A model generated the notes under the pieces. The model was not told the origin of the DNA, searched no databases, and saw only the letters and a list, made by a program, of their open reading frames with translations. This document shows, one piece after another, positions 1 to 14,453 of a stretch of 64,000 bases of DNA. The position numbers and the translations under genes are program-made. Each line of letters opens with the position of its first letter. Position 1 is the first letter of the stretch. This stretch comes from Coriaria nepalensis. Lineage: Eukaryota > Streptophyta > Magnoliopsida > Cucurbitales > Coriariaceae. The stretch covers positions 15,954,220 through 16,018,219 of the forward strand of contig CP114483.1 in NCBI GenBank assembly GCA_027186245.1, in the 5' to 3' direction.

Positions 1-3000
1 CATTATAAATGAATTCGAACGAATTATATTTTTGCCCTACAAACATGATTTTCTGACATAACCTGCAATTAATCTACTGAAGACAACAATGCATTATTTT
101 AGCCTTAAAGAGCATATCATTCAGTCTTTTTAGATCATTAAATTGTTTGAAAGCACTTCGAACTACTTCTATTTTCGCATTTAAAACACGACTTTCATGC
201 ATGACTTTCAATTGATCTACTGAAGGCGACTATGCATTTTTTTAGTGTTAAAGTCATATTATTGCATCTCTTTTACTCATTAAATCATTCCAAATCACTT
301 CATACGAAATTAACCTTTTAAACATGACTTTCGTGCATAACTTGCAGTTGATCTATTGAAGGCAACTATACGTTTACTTAGCGTTAAAATCATGTCATTG
401 AGGCTCTTCTAGTCATTAAATCATTATAAATGAATTCGAACGAATTATATTTTTGCCCTCCAAAACTGATTTTCTTACATAACCTGCAATTAATCTATTG
501 AATACAACAATGCATTATTTTACCCTTAAAGAGCATATCATTCAGTCTTTTCAGATCATTAAATTGTTTGTAAGCACTCCGAACTAGTTCTATTTTCGCA
601 TTTAAAACACGACTTTCATGCATAACTTGCAATTGATCTACTGAAGGCAACTAGGCATTTTTTTAGTGTTAAAGTCATATTATTGCATCTCTTTTACTCA
701 TTAAATCATTCTAAATCACTTCAGTCGAAATTCACCTTTTAGACATGACTTTCGTGCATAACTTGTAGTTGATCTATTGAAGGCAACTATAGATTTACTT
801 AGCGTTAAAATCATGTCATTGAGGCTCTTCTAGTCATTAAATCAATACAAATGAATTCGAACGAATTTTATTTTTGCCCTTCAAACATGATTTTCTTACA
901 TAACCTGCAATTAATCTATTGAATACAACAATGCATTATTTTAGCCTTAAAGAGCATATCATTCAGTCTTTTCAGATTATTAAATTGTTTGAAAGCACTC
1001 CGAACTAGTTCTAATTTCGCATTTAAAATACGACTTTCATGCATAACTCGCAATTGATCTACTGAAGGCAACTATGCATTTTTTTAGTGTTAAAGTCATA
1101 TTATTGCATCTCTTTTACTCATTAAATCATTCTAAATCACTTCAGACGAAATTCACCTTTTAAACATGACTTTCGTGCATAACTTGTAGTTGATCTATTG
1201 AAGGCAACTATAGATTTACTTAGCGTTAAAATCATGTCATTGAGGCTCTTCTAGTCATTAAATCAATACAAATGAATTCGAACGAATTTTATTTTTGCCC
1301 TTCAAACATGATTTTCTTACATAACCTGCAATTAATCTATTGAATACAACAATGCATTATTTTAGCCTTAAAGAGCATATCATTCAGTCTTTTCAGATCA
1401 TTAAATTGTTTGTAAGCACTCCGAACTAGTTCTATTTTCGCATTTAAAACACGACTTTCATGCATAACTTGCAATTGATCTACTGAAGGCAACTAGGCAT
1501 ATTTTTAGTGTTAAAGTCATATTATTGCATCTCTTTTACTCATTAAATCATTCCAAATCACTTCATACGAAATTAACCTTTTAAACATGACTTTCGTGCA
1601 TAACTTGCAGTTGATCTATTGAAGGCAACTATACGTTTACTTAGCGTTAAAATCATGTCATTGAGGCTCTTCTAGTCATTAAATCATTATAAATGAATTC
1701 GAACGAATTATATTTTTGCCCTCCAAAACTGATTTTCTTACATAACCTGCAATTAATCTATTGAATACAACAATGCATTATTTTACCCTTAAAGAGCATA
1801 TCATTCAGTCTTTTCAGATCATTAAATTGTTTGTAAGCACTCCGAACTAGTTCTATTTTCGCATTTAAAACACGACTTTCATGCATAACTTGCAATTGAT
1901 CTACTGAAGGCAACTAGGCATTTTGTTAGTGTTAAAGTCATATTATTGCATCTCTTTTACTCATTAAATCATTCTAAATCACTTCAGACGAAATTCACCT
2001 TTTAAACATGAGTTTCGTGCATAACTTGCAGTTGATCTACTGAAGGCAACTATACATTTACTTAGCGTTAAAATCATGTCATTGAGGCTCTTCTAGTCAT
2101 TAAATCTTTATAAATGAATTCGAACGAATTATATTTTTGTCCTTCAAACATGATTTTCTTACATAACCTGCAATTAATCTATTGAAGACAACAATGCATT
2201 ATTTTGGCCTTAAAGAGCATATCATTCAGTCTTTTCAGATCATTAAATTGTTTGAAAGCACTTCGAACTAGTTCTATTTTCGCATTTAAAACACGACTTT
2301 CATGCATAACTTGCAATTGATCTACTGAAGGCAACTATGCATTTTTTTAGTGTTAAAGTCATATTATTGCATCTCTTTTACTCATTAAATCATTCTAAAT
2401 CACTTCAGTCGAAATTCACCTTTTAAACATGACTTTCGTGCATAACTTGTAGTTGATCTATTGAAGGCAACTATAGATTTACTTAGCGTTAAAATCATGT
2501 CATTGAGGCTCTTCTAGTCATTAAATCAATACAAATGAATTCGAACGAATTTTATTTTTGCCCTTCAAACATGATTTTCTTACATAACCTGCAATTAATC
2601 TATTGAATACAACAATGCATTATTTTAGCCTTAAAGAGCATATCATTCAGTCTTTTCAGATTATTAAATTGTTTGAAAGCACTCCGAACTAGTTCTAATT
2701 TCGCATTTAAAATACGACTTTCATGCATAACTTGCAATTGATCTACTGAAGGCAACTATGCATTTTTTTAGTGTTAAAGTCATATTATTGCATCTCTTTT
2801 ACTCATTAAATCATTCTAAATCACTTCAGACGAAATTCACCTTTTAAACATGACTTTCGTGCATAACTTGTAGTTGATCTATTGAAGGCACCTATAGATT
2901 TACTTAGCGTTAAAATCTTGTCATTGAGGCTCTTCTAGTCATTCAATCAATATAAATGAATTCGAACGAATTATATTTTTGCCCTTCAAACATGATTTTC

Positions 3001-4210
3001 TGACATTACCTACAATTAATCTATTGAAGACAACAATGCATTATTTTAGCCTTAAAGAGCATATCATTCAGTCTTTTCAAATCATTAAATTGTTTGAAAG
3101 CACTTCGAACTAGTTCTATTTTCGCATTTAAAACACGACTTTCATGCATAACTTGCAATTGCTCTACTGAAGGCAACTATGCAATTTTTTAGTGTTAAAG
3201 TCATATTATTGCATCTCTTTTACTCATTAAATCATTCTAAATCATTTCAGACGAAATTCACCTTTTAAACATGACTTTCGTGCATAACTTGCAGTTGATC
3301 TATTGAAGGCTACTATACATTTACTTAGCGTTAAAATCATGTCATTGAGGCTCTTCTAGTTATTAAATCATTATAAATTAATTCTAACGAATTATATTTT
3401 TGCCCTTCAAAAATGATTTTCTTACATAACCTGCAATTAATCTATTGAATACAACAATGCATTATTTTAGCCTTAAAGAGCATATCATTCAGCATTTTCA
3501 GATCATTAAATTGTGTGAAAGCACTTCGAACTAGTTCTATTTTCGCATTTAAAACACGACTTTCATGCATAACTTGCAATTGATCTACTGAAAGCAACTA
3601 TCCATTTTTTTAGTGTTAAAGTCATATTATTGCATCTCTTTTACTCATTAAATCATTCTGAATCACTTCAGACGAAATTGACCATTTAAACATGACTTTC
3701 GTGCATAACTTGCAGTTGATCTATTGAAGGCAACTATACATTTACTTAGCGTTAAAATCATGTCATTGAGGCTCTTCTAGTTATTAAATCAATATAAATG
3801 AATTCGAACGAATTATATTTTTGCCCTTCAAACATGATTTTCTTACATAACCTGCAATTAATCTATTGAATACAACAATGCATTATTTTAGCCTTAAAGA
3901 GCATATCATTCAGTCTTTTCAGATTATTAAATTGTTTGAAAGCACTCCGAACTAGTTCTAATTTCGCATTTAAAACACGACTTTCATGCATAACTTGCAA
4001 TTGATCTACTGAAGGCAACTATGCATTTTTTTAGTGTTAAAGTCATATTATTGCATCTCTTTTACTCATTAAATCATTCTAAATCACTTCAGACGAAATT
4101 CACCTTTTAAACATGACTTTCGTGCATAACTTGCAGTTGATCTACTGAAGGCAACTATACATTTACTTAGCGTTAAAATCATGTCATTGAGGCTCTTCTA
4201 GTCATTAAAT
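1..4210 (+). repeat. Array segment with 3- and 4-unit relationships (10 units)
   Basis: Ten units start at 1, 422, 843, 1264, 1685, 2106, 2527, 2948, 3369 and 3790. The units at 422 and 1685 share unusual variants ('ccctccaaaactg', 'attttaccctt'), an offset of 1,263 bp (3 units); the shared stretch includes 'cattccaaatcacttcatac' at 286 and 1549. The units at 843 and 2527 share 'caatacaaatg', 'ctaatttcgc' and 'aaaatacgac' at an offset of 1,684 bp (4 units). There is no clean HOR, only overlapping partial duplications. Confidence 0.75.
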
Positions 4211-7200
4211 CATTATAAATGAATTCGAACGAATTATATTTTTTGCCCTACAAACATGATTTTCTTACATAACCTGCAATTAATCTATTGAAGACAACAA
4301 TGCATTATTTTAGCCTTAAAGAGCATATCATTCAGTCTTTTTAGATCATTAAATTCTTTGAAAGCACTTCGAACTAGTTCTTTTTTCGCATTTAAAACAC
4401 GACTTTCATGCGTGACTTGCAATTGATCTACTGAAGGCAACTATGCATTTTTTTAGTGTTAAAGTCTTATTATTGCATCTCTTTTACTCATTAAATGATT
4501 CTAAATCACTTCATACAAAATTATCCTTTTAAACATGACTTTCGTGCATAACTTGCAGTTGATCTACTGAAGGCAACTATACATTTACTTAGCGTTAAAA
4601 TCATGTCATTGAGGCTCTTCTAGTCATTAAATCATTATAAATGAATTCGAACGAATTATATTTTTGCCCTTCAAAAATGATTTTCTTACCTAACCTGCAA
4701 TTAATCTATTGAATACAACAATGCATTATTTTAGCCTTAAAGAGCATATCATTCAGTCTTTTCAAATCATTAAATTGTTTGAAAGCACTTCGAACTAGTT
4801 CTATTTTCGCATTTAAGACATGACTTTCATGCATAACTTGCAATTGATCTATTGAAGGCAACTGTGCATTTTTTTAGTGTTAAAGTCATATTATTGCATC
4901 TCTTTTACTCATTAAATCATTCTAAATCACTTCAGTCGAAATTCACCTTTTAAACATGACTTTCCTGCATAACTTGTAGTTGATCTATTGAAGGCAACTA
5001 TACATTTACTTAGCGTTAAAATCATGTCATTGTGGCTCTTCTAGTCATTAAATCATTATAAATGAATTCGAACAAATTATATTTTTGACCTTCAAAAATG
5101 ATTTTCTTACATAACCTGCAATTAATCTATTGAATACAACAATGCATTATTTTAGCCTTAAAGAGCATATCATTCAGTCTTTTCAGATCATTAAATTGTT
5201 TGAAAGCACTTCGAACTAGTTCTTTTTTCGCATTTAAGACACGACTTTCATGCATAACTTGCAATTGATCTACTGAAGGCAACTATGCATTTTTTTAGTG
5301 TTAAAGTCATATTATTGCATATCTTTTACTCATTAAATCATTCTAAATCACTTCAGTCGAAATTCACCTTTTAAACATGACTTTCCTGCATAACTTGCAG
5401 TTGATCTACTGAAGGCAACTATACATTTACTTAGCGTTAAAATCATGTCATTGAGGCGCTTCTAGTCATTAAATTATTATAAATGAATTCGAACGAATTA
5501 TATTTTTGCCCTTCAAACATGATTTTCTTACATAACCTGCAATTAATCTATTGAAGACAACAATGCATTATTTTAGCCTTAAAGAGCATATCATTCAATC
5601 TTTTTAGATTATTAAATTGTTTGAAAGGACTTCGAACTACTTCTATTTTCGCATTTAAAACACGCCTTTCATGCATGACTTCCAATTGATCTACTGAATG
5701 CAACTATGCATTTTTTTAGTGTTAAAGTCGTATTATTGCATCACTTTTAGTCATTAAATCATTCTAAATCACTTCAGTCGAAATTCACCTTTTAAACATG
5801 ACTTTCCTGCATAACTTGTAGTTGATCTATTGAAGGCAACTATACATTTACTTAGCGTTAAAATCATGTCATTGAGGCTCTTCTAGTCATTAAATCATTA
5901 TAAATGAATTCGAACGAATTATATTTTTATCCTTCAAACATGATTTTCTTATATAACCTGCAATTAATCTATTGAATACAACAATGCATTATTTTAGCCT
6001 TAAAGACCATATCATTCAGTCTTTTCAGATCACTAAATTGTTTGAAAGCACTCCGAACTAGTTCTATTTTCGCATTTACAACACGACTTTCACGCATAAC
6101 TTGCAATTGATCTACTGAAGGCAACTATGCATTTTTTTAGTGTTAAAGTCGTATTATTGCATCACTTTTACTCATTAAATCATTCTAAATCACTTCAGTC
6201 GAAATTCACCTTTTAAACATGACTTTCCTGCATAACTTGTAGTTGATCTATTGAAGGCAACTATACATTTACTTAGCGTTAAAATCATGCCATTGAGGCT
6301 CTTCTAGTCATTAAATCATTATAAATGAATTCGAACGAATTATATTTTTGCCCTTCAAACATGATTTTCTTACATAACCTGCAATTAATCTATTGAAGAC
6401 AACAATGCATTATTTTAGCCTTAAAGAGCATATCATTCAGTCTTTTTAGATCATTAAATTCTTTGAAAGCACTTCGAACTAGTTCTTTTTTCGCATTTAA
6501 AACACGACTTTCATGCGTGACTTGCAATTGATCTACTGAAGGCAACTATGCATTTTTTTAGTGTTAAAGTCTTATTATTGCATCTCTTTTACTCATTAAA
6601 TAATTCTAAATCACTTCATACAAAATTATCCTTTTAAACATGACTTTCGTGCATAACTTGCAGTTGATCTACTGAAGGCAACTATACATTTACTTAGCGT
6701 TAAAATCATGTCATTGAGGCTCTTCTAGTCATTAAATCATTATAAATGAATTCGAACGAATTATATTTTTGCCCTTCAAAAATGATTTTCTTACCTAACC
6801 TGCAATTAATCTATTGAATACAACAATGCATTATTTTAGCCTTAAAGAGCATATCATTCAGTCTTTTCAGATCATTAAATTGTTTGAAAGCACTTCGAAC
6901 TAGTTCTATTTTCACATTTAAGACACGACTTTCATGCATAACTTGCAATTGATCTATTGAAGGCAACTGTGCATTTTTTTATTGTTAAAGTCATATTATT
7001 GCATCTCTTTTACTCATTAAATCATTCTAAATCACTTCAGTCGAAATTCACCTTTTAAACATGACTTTCCTGCATAACTTGTAGTTGATCTATTGAAGGC
7101 AACTATACATTTACTTAGCGTTAAAATCATGTCATTGTGGCTCTTCTAGTCATTAAATCATTATAAATGAATTCGAACGAATTATATTTTTGACCTTCAA

Positions 7201-7579
7201 AAATGATTTTCTTACATAACCTGCAATTAATCTATTGAATACAACAATGCATTATTTTAGCCTTAAAGAGCATATCATTCAGTCTTTTCAGATCATTAAA
7301 TTGTTTGAAAGCACTTCGAACTAGTTCTATTTTCGCATTTAAGACACGACTTTCATGCATAACTTGCAATTGACCTACTGAAGGCAACTATGCATTTTTT
7401 TAGTGTTAAAGTCATATTATTGCATATCTTTTACTCATTAAATCATTCTAAATCACTTCAGTCGAAATTCACCTTTTAAACATGACTTTCCTGCATAACT
7501 TGCAGTTGATCTACTGAAGGCAACTATACATTTACTTAGCGTTAAAATCATGTCATTGAGGCGCTTCTAGTCATTAAAT

Positions 7580-7721
7580 CATTATAAATGAATTCGAACG
7601 AATTATATTTTTGCCCTTCAAACATGATTTTCTTACATAACCTGCAATTAATCTATTGAAGGCAACTATACATTTACTTAGCGTTAAAATCATGTCATTG
7701 AGGCTCTTCTAGTCATTAAAT
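7580..7721 (+). repeat. 142-bp mini-unit: A/C chimeric single subunit
   Basis: This unit begins as a normal subunit A ('cattataaatgaattcg') but within the shared core 'atctattgaag' (about 7651-7662) it switches to the second half of subunit C ('gcaactatacatttacttag'). Exactly 279 bp, two subunits' worth, is missing. The flanking units are full length. It is the only single-subunit repeat in the window. The most economical explanation is recombination between the A core and the C core, one unequal event inside the trimer. Confidence 0.9.
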
Positions 7722-10239
7722 CATTATAAATGAATTCGAACGAATTATATTTTTATCCTTCAAACATGATTTTCTTATATAACCTGCAATTAATCTATTG
7801 AATACAACAATGCATTATTTTAGCCTTAAAGACCATATCATTCAGTCTTTTCAGATCACTAAATTGTTTGAAAGCACTCCGAACTAGTTCTATTTTCGCA
7901 TTTACAACACGACTTTCATGCATAACTTGCAATTGATCTACTGAAGGCAACTATGCATTTTTTTAGTGTTAAAGTCATATTATTGCATCTCTTTTACTCA
8001 TTAAATCATTCTAAATCAATTCAGTCGAAATTCACCATTTAAACATGACTTTCCTGCATAACTTGTAGTTGATCTATTGAAGGCAACTATACATTTACTT
8101 AGCGTTAAAATCATGTCATTGAGGCTCTTCTAGTTATTAAATCAATATAAATGAATTCGAACGAATTATATTTTTGCCCTTCAAACATGATTTTCTTACA
8201 TAACCTGCAATTAATCTATTGAATACAACAATGCATTATCTTCGCCTTAAAGAGCATATCATTCAGTCTTTCCAGATCATTAAATTGTTTGAAAGCACTT
8301 CGAACTAGTTCTATTTTCGCATTTAAAACACGACTTTCATGCATAACTTGCAGTTGATCTACTGAAGGCAACTATGCATTTTTTTAGTGTTAAAGTCATA
8401 TTATTGCATCTCTTTTACTCATTAAATCATTCTAAATCACTTCAGTCGAAATTCACCTTTTAAACATGACTTTCGTGCATAACTTGCAGTTGATCTACTG
8501 AAGGCAACTATACATTTACTTAGCATTAAAATCATGTCATTGAGGCTCTTCTAGTCATTAAATCATTATAAATGAATTCGAACGAATTATATTTTTGCCC
8601 TTCAAAAATGATTTTCTTACCTAACCTGCAATTAATCTATTGAATACAACAATGCATTATTTTAGCCTTAAAGAGCATATCATTCAGTCTTTTCAGATCA
8701 TTAAATTGTTTGAAAGCACTTCGAACTAGTTCTATTTTCGCATTTAAGACACGACTTTCATGCATAACTTGCAATTGATCTATTGAAGGCAACTGTGCAT
8801 TTTTTTAGTGTTAAAGTCATATTATTGCATCTCTTTTACTCATTAAATCATTCTAAATCACTTCAGTCGAAATTCACCTTTTAAACATGACTTTCCTGCA
8901 TAACTTGTAGTTGATCTATTGAAGGCAACTATACATTTACTTAGCGTTAAAATCATGTCATTGAGACTCTTCTAGTCATCAAAATCATTATAAATGAATT
9001 CGAACGAATTATATTTTTGACCTTCAAAAAATTATTTTCTTACATAACCTGCAATTAATCTATTGAATACAACAATGCATTATTTTAGCCTTAAAGAGCA
9101 TATCATTCAGTCTTTTCAGATCATTAAATTGTTTGAAAGCACTTCGAACTAGTTCTATTTTCGCATTTAAGACACGACTTTCATGCATAACTTGCAATTG
9201 ATCTACTGAAGGCAACTATGCATTTTTTTAGTGTTAAAGTCATATTATTGCATATCTTTTACTCATTAAATCATTCTAAATCACTTCAGTCGAAATTCAC
9301 CTTTTAAACATGACTTTCCTGCATAACTTGCAGTTGATCTACTGAAGGCAACTATACATTTACTTAGCGTTAAAATCATGTCATTGAGGCGCTTCTAGTC
9401 ATTAAATCATTATAAATGAATTCGAACGAATTATATTTTTGCCCTTCAAACATGATTTTCTTACATAACCTGCAATTAATCTATTGAAGACAACAATGCA
9501 TTATTTTAGCCTTAAAGAGCATATCATTCAGTCTTTTTAGATTATTAAATTGTTTGAAAGGACTTCGAACTACTTCTATTTTCGCATTTAAAACACGCCT
9601 TTCATGCATGACTTCCAATTGATCTACTGAATGCAACTATGCATTTTTTTAGTGTTAAAGTCGTATTATTGCATCACTTTTACTCATTAAATCATTCTAA
9701 ATCACTTCAGTCGAAATTCACCTTTTAAACATGACTTTCCTGCATAACTTGTAGTTGATCTATTGAAGGCAACTATACATTTACTTAGCGTTAAAATCAT
9801 GTCATTGAGGCTCTTCTAGTCATTAAATCACTATAAATGAATTCGAACGAATTATATTTTTATCCTTCAAACATTATTTTCTTATATAACCTGCAATTAA
9901 TCTATTGAATACAACAATGCATTATTTTAGCCTTAAAGACCATATCATTCAGTCTTTTCAGATCACTAAATTGTTTGAAAGCACTCCGAACTAGTTCTAT
10001 TTTCGCATTTACAACACGACTTTCATGCATAACTTGCAATTGATCTACTGAAGGCAACTATGCATTTTTTTAGTGTTAAAGTCATATTATTGCATCTCTT
10101 TTACTCATTAAATCATTCTAAATCACTTCAGTCGAAATTCACCTTTTAAACATGACTTTCCTGCATAACTTGTAGTTGATCTATTGAAGGCAACTATACA
10201 TTTACTTAGCGTTAAAATCATGTCATTGAGGCTCTTCTA

Positions 10240-12346
10240 GTCATCAAAATCATTATAAATGAATTCGAACGAATTATATTTTTGACCTTCAAAAAATTAT
10301 TTTCTTACATAACCTGCAATTAATCTATTGAATACAACAATGCATTATTTTAGCCTTAAAGAGCATATCATTCAGTCTTTTCAGATCATTAAATTGTTTG
10401 AAAGCACTTCGAACTAGTTCTATTTTCGCATTTAAGACACGACTTTCATGCATAACTTGCAATTGATCTACTGAAGGCAACTATGCATTTTTTTAGTGTT
10501 AAAGTCATATTATTGCATATCTTTTACTCATTAAATCATTCTAAATCACTTCAGTCGAAATTCACCTTTTAAACATGACTTTCCTGCATAACTTGCAGTT
10601 GATCTACTGAAGGGAACTATACATTTACTTAGCGTTAAAATCATGTCATTGAGGCTCTTCTAGTCATTAAATCATTATAAATGAATTCGAACGAATTATA
10701 TTTTTGCCCTTCAAAAATGATTTTCTTACCTAACCTGCAATTAATCTATTGAAGACAACAATGCATTATTTTAGCCTTAAAGAGCATATCATTCAGTCTT
10801 TTTAGATTATTAAATTGTTTGAAAGGACTTCGAACTACTTCTATTTTCGCATTTAAAACACGCCTTTCATGCATGACTTCCAATTGATCTACTGAATGCA
10901 ACTATGCATTTTTTTAGTGTTAAAGTCGTATTATTGCATCACTTTTACTCATTAAATCATTCTAAATCACTTCAGTCGAAATTCACCTTTTAAACATGAC
11001 TTTCCTGCATAACTTGTAGTTGATCTATTGAAGGCAACTATACATTTACTTAGCGTTAAAATCATGTCATTGAGGCTCTTCTAGTCATTAAATCACTATA
11101 AATGAATTCGAACGAATTATATTTTTATCCTTCAAACATTATTTTCTTATATAACCTGCAATTAATCTATTGAATACAACAATGCATTATTTTAGCCTTA
11201 AAGACCATATCATTCAGTCTTTTCAGATCACTAAATTGTTTGAAAGCACTCCGAACTAGTTCTATTTTCGCATTTACAACACGACTTTCATGCATAACTT
11301 GCAATTGATCTACTGAAGGCAACTATGCATTTTTTTAGTGTTAAAGTCACATTATTGCATCTCTTTTACTCATTAAATCATTCTAAATCAATTCAGTCGA
11401 AATTCACCATTTAAACATGACTTTCCTGCATAACTTGTAGTTGATCTACTGAAGGCAACTATACATTTACTTAGCGTTAAAATCATGTCATTGAGGCTCT
11501 TCTACTTATTAAATCAATATAAATGAATTCGAACGAATTATATTTTTGCCCTTCAAACATGATTTTCTTACATAACCTGCAATTAATCTATTGAATACAA
11601 CAATGCATTATTTTCGCCTTAAAGAGCATATCATTCAGTCTTTCCAGATCATTAAATTGTTTGAAAGCACTTCGAACTAGTTCTATTTTCGCATTTAAAA
11701 CACGACTTTCATGCATAACTTGCAGTTGATCTACTGAAGGCAACTATGCATTTTTTTAGTGTTAAAGTCATATTATTGCATCTCTTTTACTCATTAAATC
11801 ATTCTAAATCACTTCAGTCGAAATTCACCTTTTAAACATGACTTTCGTGCATAACTTGCAGTTGATCTACTGAAGGCAACTATACATTTACTTAGCGTTA
11901 AAATCATGTCATTGAGGCTCTTCTAGTCATTAAATCATTATAAATGAATTCGAACGAATTATATTTTTGCCCTTCAAAAATGATTTTCTTACCTAACCTG
12001 CAATTAATCTATTGAATACAACAATGCATTATTTTAGCCTTCAAGAGCATATCATTCAGTCTTTTCAGATCATTAAATTGTTTGAAAGCACTTCGAACTA
12101 GTTCTATTTTCGCATTTAAGACACGACTTTCATGCATAACTTGCAATTGATCTATTGAAGGCAACTGTGCATTTTTTTAGTGTTAAAGTCATATTATTGC
12201 ATCTCTTTTACTCATTAAATCATTCTAAATCACTTCAGTCGAAATTCACCTTTTAAACATGACTTTCCTGCATAACTTGTAGTTGATCTATTGAAGGCAA
12301 CTATACATTTACTTAGCGTTAAAATCATGTCATTGAGGCTCTTCTA
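10240..12346 (+). repeat. Pentamer HOR copy 1 (2,107 bp)
   Basis: The copy is bounded by the marker 'gtcatcaaaatc' at 10240 and at 12347. It holds five satellite units (starts 10251, 10673, 11094, 11515, 11936). It matches the next two copies almost base for base. A private difference is 'gccttcaagagc' near 12040, where the others read 'gccttaaagagc'. Confidence 0.85.
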
Positions 12347-14453
12347 GTCATCAAAATCATTATAAATGAATTCGAACGAATTATATTTTTGACCTTCAAA
12401 AAATTATTTTCTTACATAACCTGCAATTAATCTATTGAATACAACAATGCATTATTTTAGCCTTAAAGAGCATATCATTCAGTCTTTTCAGATCATTAAA
12501 TTGTTTGAAAGCACTTCGAACTAGTTCTATTTTCGCATTTAAGACACGACTTTCATGCATAACTTGCAATTGATCTACTGAAGGCAACTATGCATTTTTT
12601 TAGTGTTAAAGTCATATTATTGCATATCTTTTACTCATTAAATCATTCTAAATCACTTCAGTCGAAATTCACCTTTTAAACATGACTTTCCTGCATAACT
12701 TGCAGTTGATCTACTGAAGGCAACTATACATTTACTTAGCGTTAAAATCATGTCATTGAGGCGCTTCTAGTCATTAAATCATTATAAATGAATTCGAACG
12801 AATTATATTTTTGCCCTTCAAACATGATTTTCTTACATAACCTGCAATTAATCTATTGAAGACAACAATGCATTATTTTAGCCTTAAAGAGCATATCATT
12901 CAGTCTTTTTAGATTATTAAATTGTTTGAAAGGACTTCGAACTACTTCTATTTTCGCATTTAAAACACGCCTTTCATGCATGACTTCCAATTGATCTACT
13001 GAATGCAACTATGCATTTTTTTAGTGTTAAAGTCGTATTATTGCATCACTTTTACTCATTAAATCATTCTAAATCACTTCAGTCGAAATTCACCTTTTAA
13101 ACATGACTTTCCTGCATAACTTGTAGTTGATCTATTGAAGGCAACTATACATTTACTTAGCGTTAAAATCATGTCATTGAGGCTCTTCTAGTCATTAAAT
13201 CACTATAAATGAATTCGAACGAATTATATTTTTATCCTTCAAACATTATTTTCTTATATAACCTGCAATTAATCTATTGAATACAACAATGCATTATTTT
13301 AGCCTTAAAGACCATATCATTCAGTCTTTTCAGATCACTAAATTGTTTGAAAGCACTCCGAACTAGTTCTATTTTCGCATTTACAACACGACTTTCATGC
13401 ATAACTTGCAATTGATCTACTGAAGGCAACTATGCATTTTTTTAGTGTTAAAGTCACATTATTGCATCTCTTTTACTCATTAAATCATTCTAAATCAATT
13501 CAGTCGAAATTCACCATTTAAACATGACTTTCCTGCATAACTTGTAGTTGATCTACTGAAGGCAACTATACATTTACTTAGCGTTAAAATCATGTCATTG
13601 AGGCTCTTCTACTTATTAAATCAATATAAATGAATTCGAACGAATTATATTTTTGCCCTTCAAACATGATTTTCTTACATAACCTGCAATTAATCTATTG
13701 AATACAACAATGCATTATTTTCGCCTTAAAGAGCATATCATTCAGTCTTTCCAGATCATTAAATTGTTTGAAAGCACTTCGAACTAGTTCTATTTTCGCA
13801 TTTAAAACACGACTTTCATGCATAACTTGCAATTGATCTACTGAAGGCAACTATGCATTTTTTTAGTGTTAAAGTCATATTATTGCATCTCTTTTACTCA
13901 TTAAATCATTCTAAATCACTTCAGTCGAAATTCACCTTTTAAACATGACTTTCGTGCATAACTTGCAGTTGATCTACTGAAGGCAACTATACATTTACTT
14001 AGCGTTAAAATCATGTCATTGAGGCTCTTCTAGTCATTAAATCATTATAAATGAATTCGAACGAATTATATTTTTGCCCTTCAAAAATGATTTTCTTACC
14101 TAACCTGCAATTAATCTATTGAATACAACAATGCATTATTTTAGCCTTAAAGAGCATATCATTCAGTCTTTTCAGATCATTAAATTGTTTGAAAGCACTT
14201 CGAACTAGTTCTATTTTCGCATTTAAGACACGACTTTCATGCATAAATTGCAATTGATCTATTGAAGGCAACTGTGCATTTTTTTAGTGTTAAAGTCATA
14301 TTATTGCATCTCTTTTACTCATTAAATCATTCTAAATCACTTCAGTCGAAATTCACCTTTTAAACATGACTTTCCTGCATAACTTGTAGTTGATCTATTG
14401 AAGGCAACTATACATTTACTTAGCGTTAAAATCATGTCATTGAGGCTCTTCTA
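12347..14453 (+). repeat. Pentamer HOR copy 2 (2,107 bp)
   Basis: The copy is bounded by 'gtcatcaaaatc' at 12347 and 14454. Units start at 12358, 12780, 13201, 13622 and 14043. It shares 'gaatgcaactatgc' and 'ctcttctacttattaaatc' with its neighbours. A small difference is 'cataaattgcaattg' near 14242, which is also present in copy 3 but not copy 1, so copies 2 and 3 are the closer pair. Confidence 0.85.
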
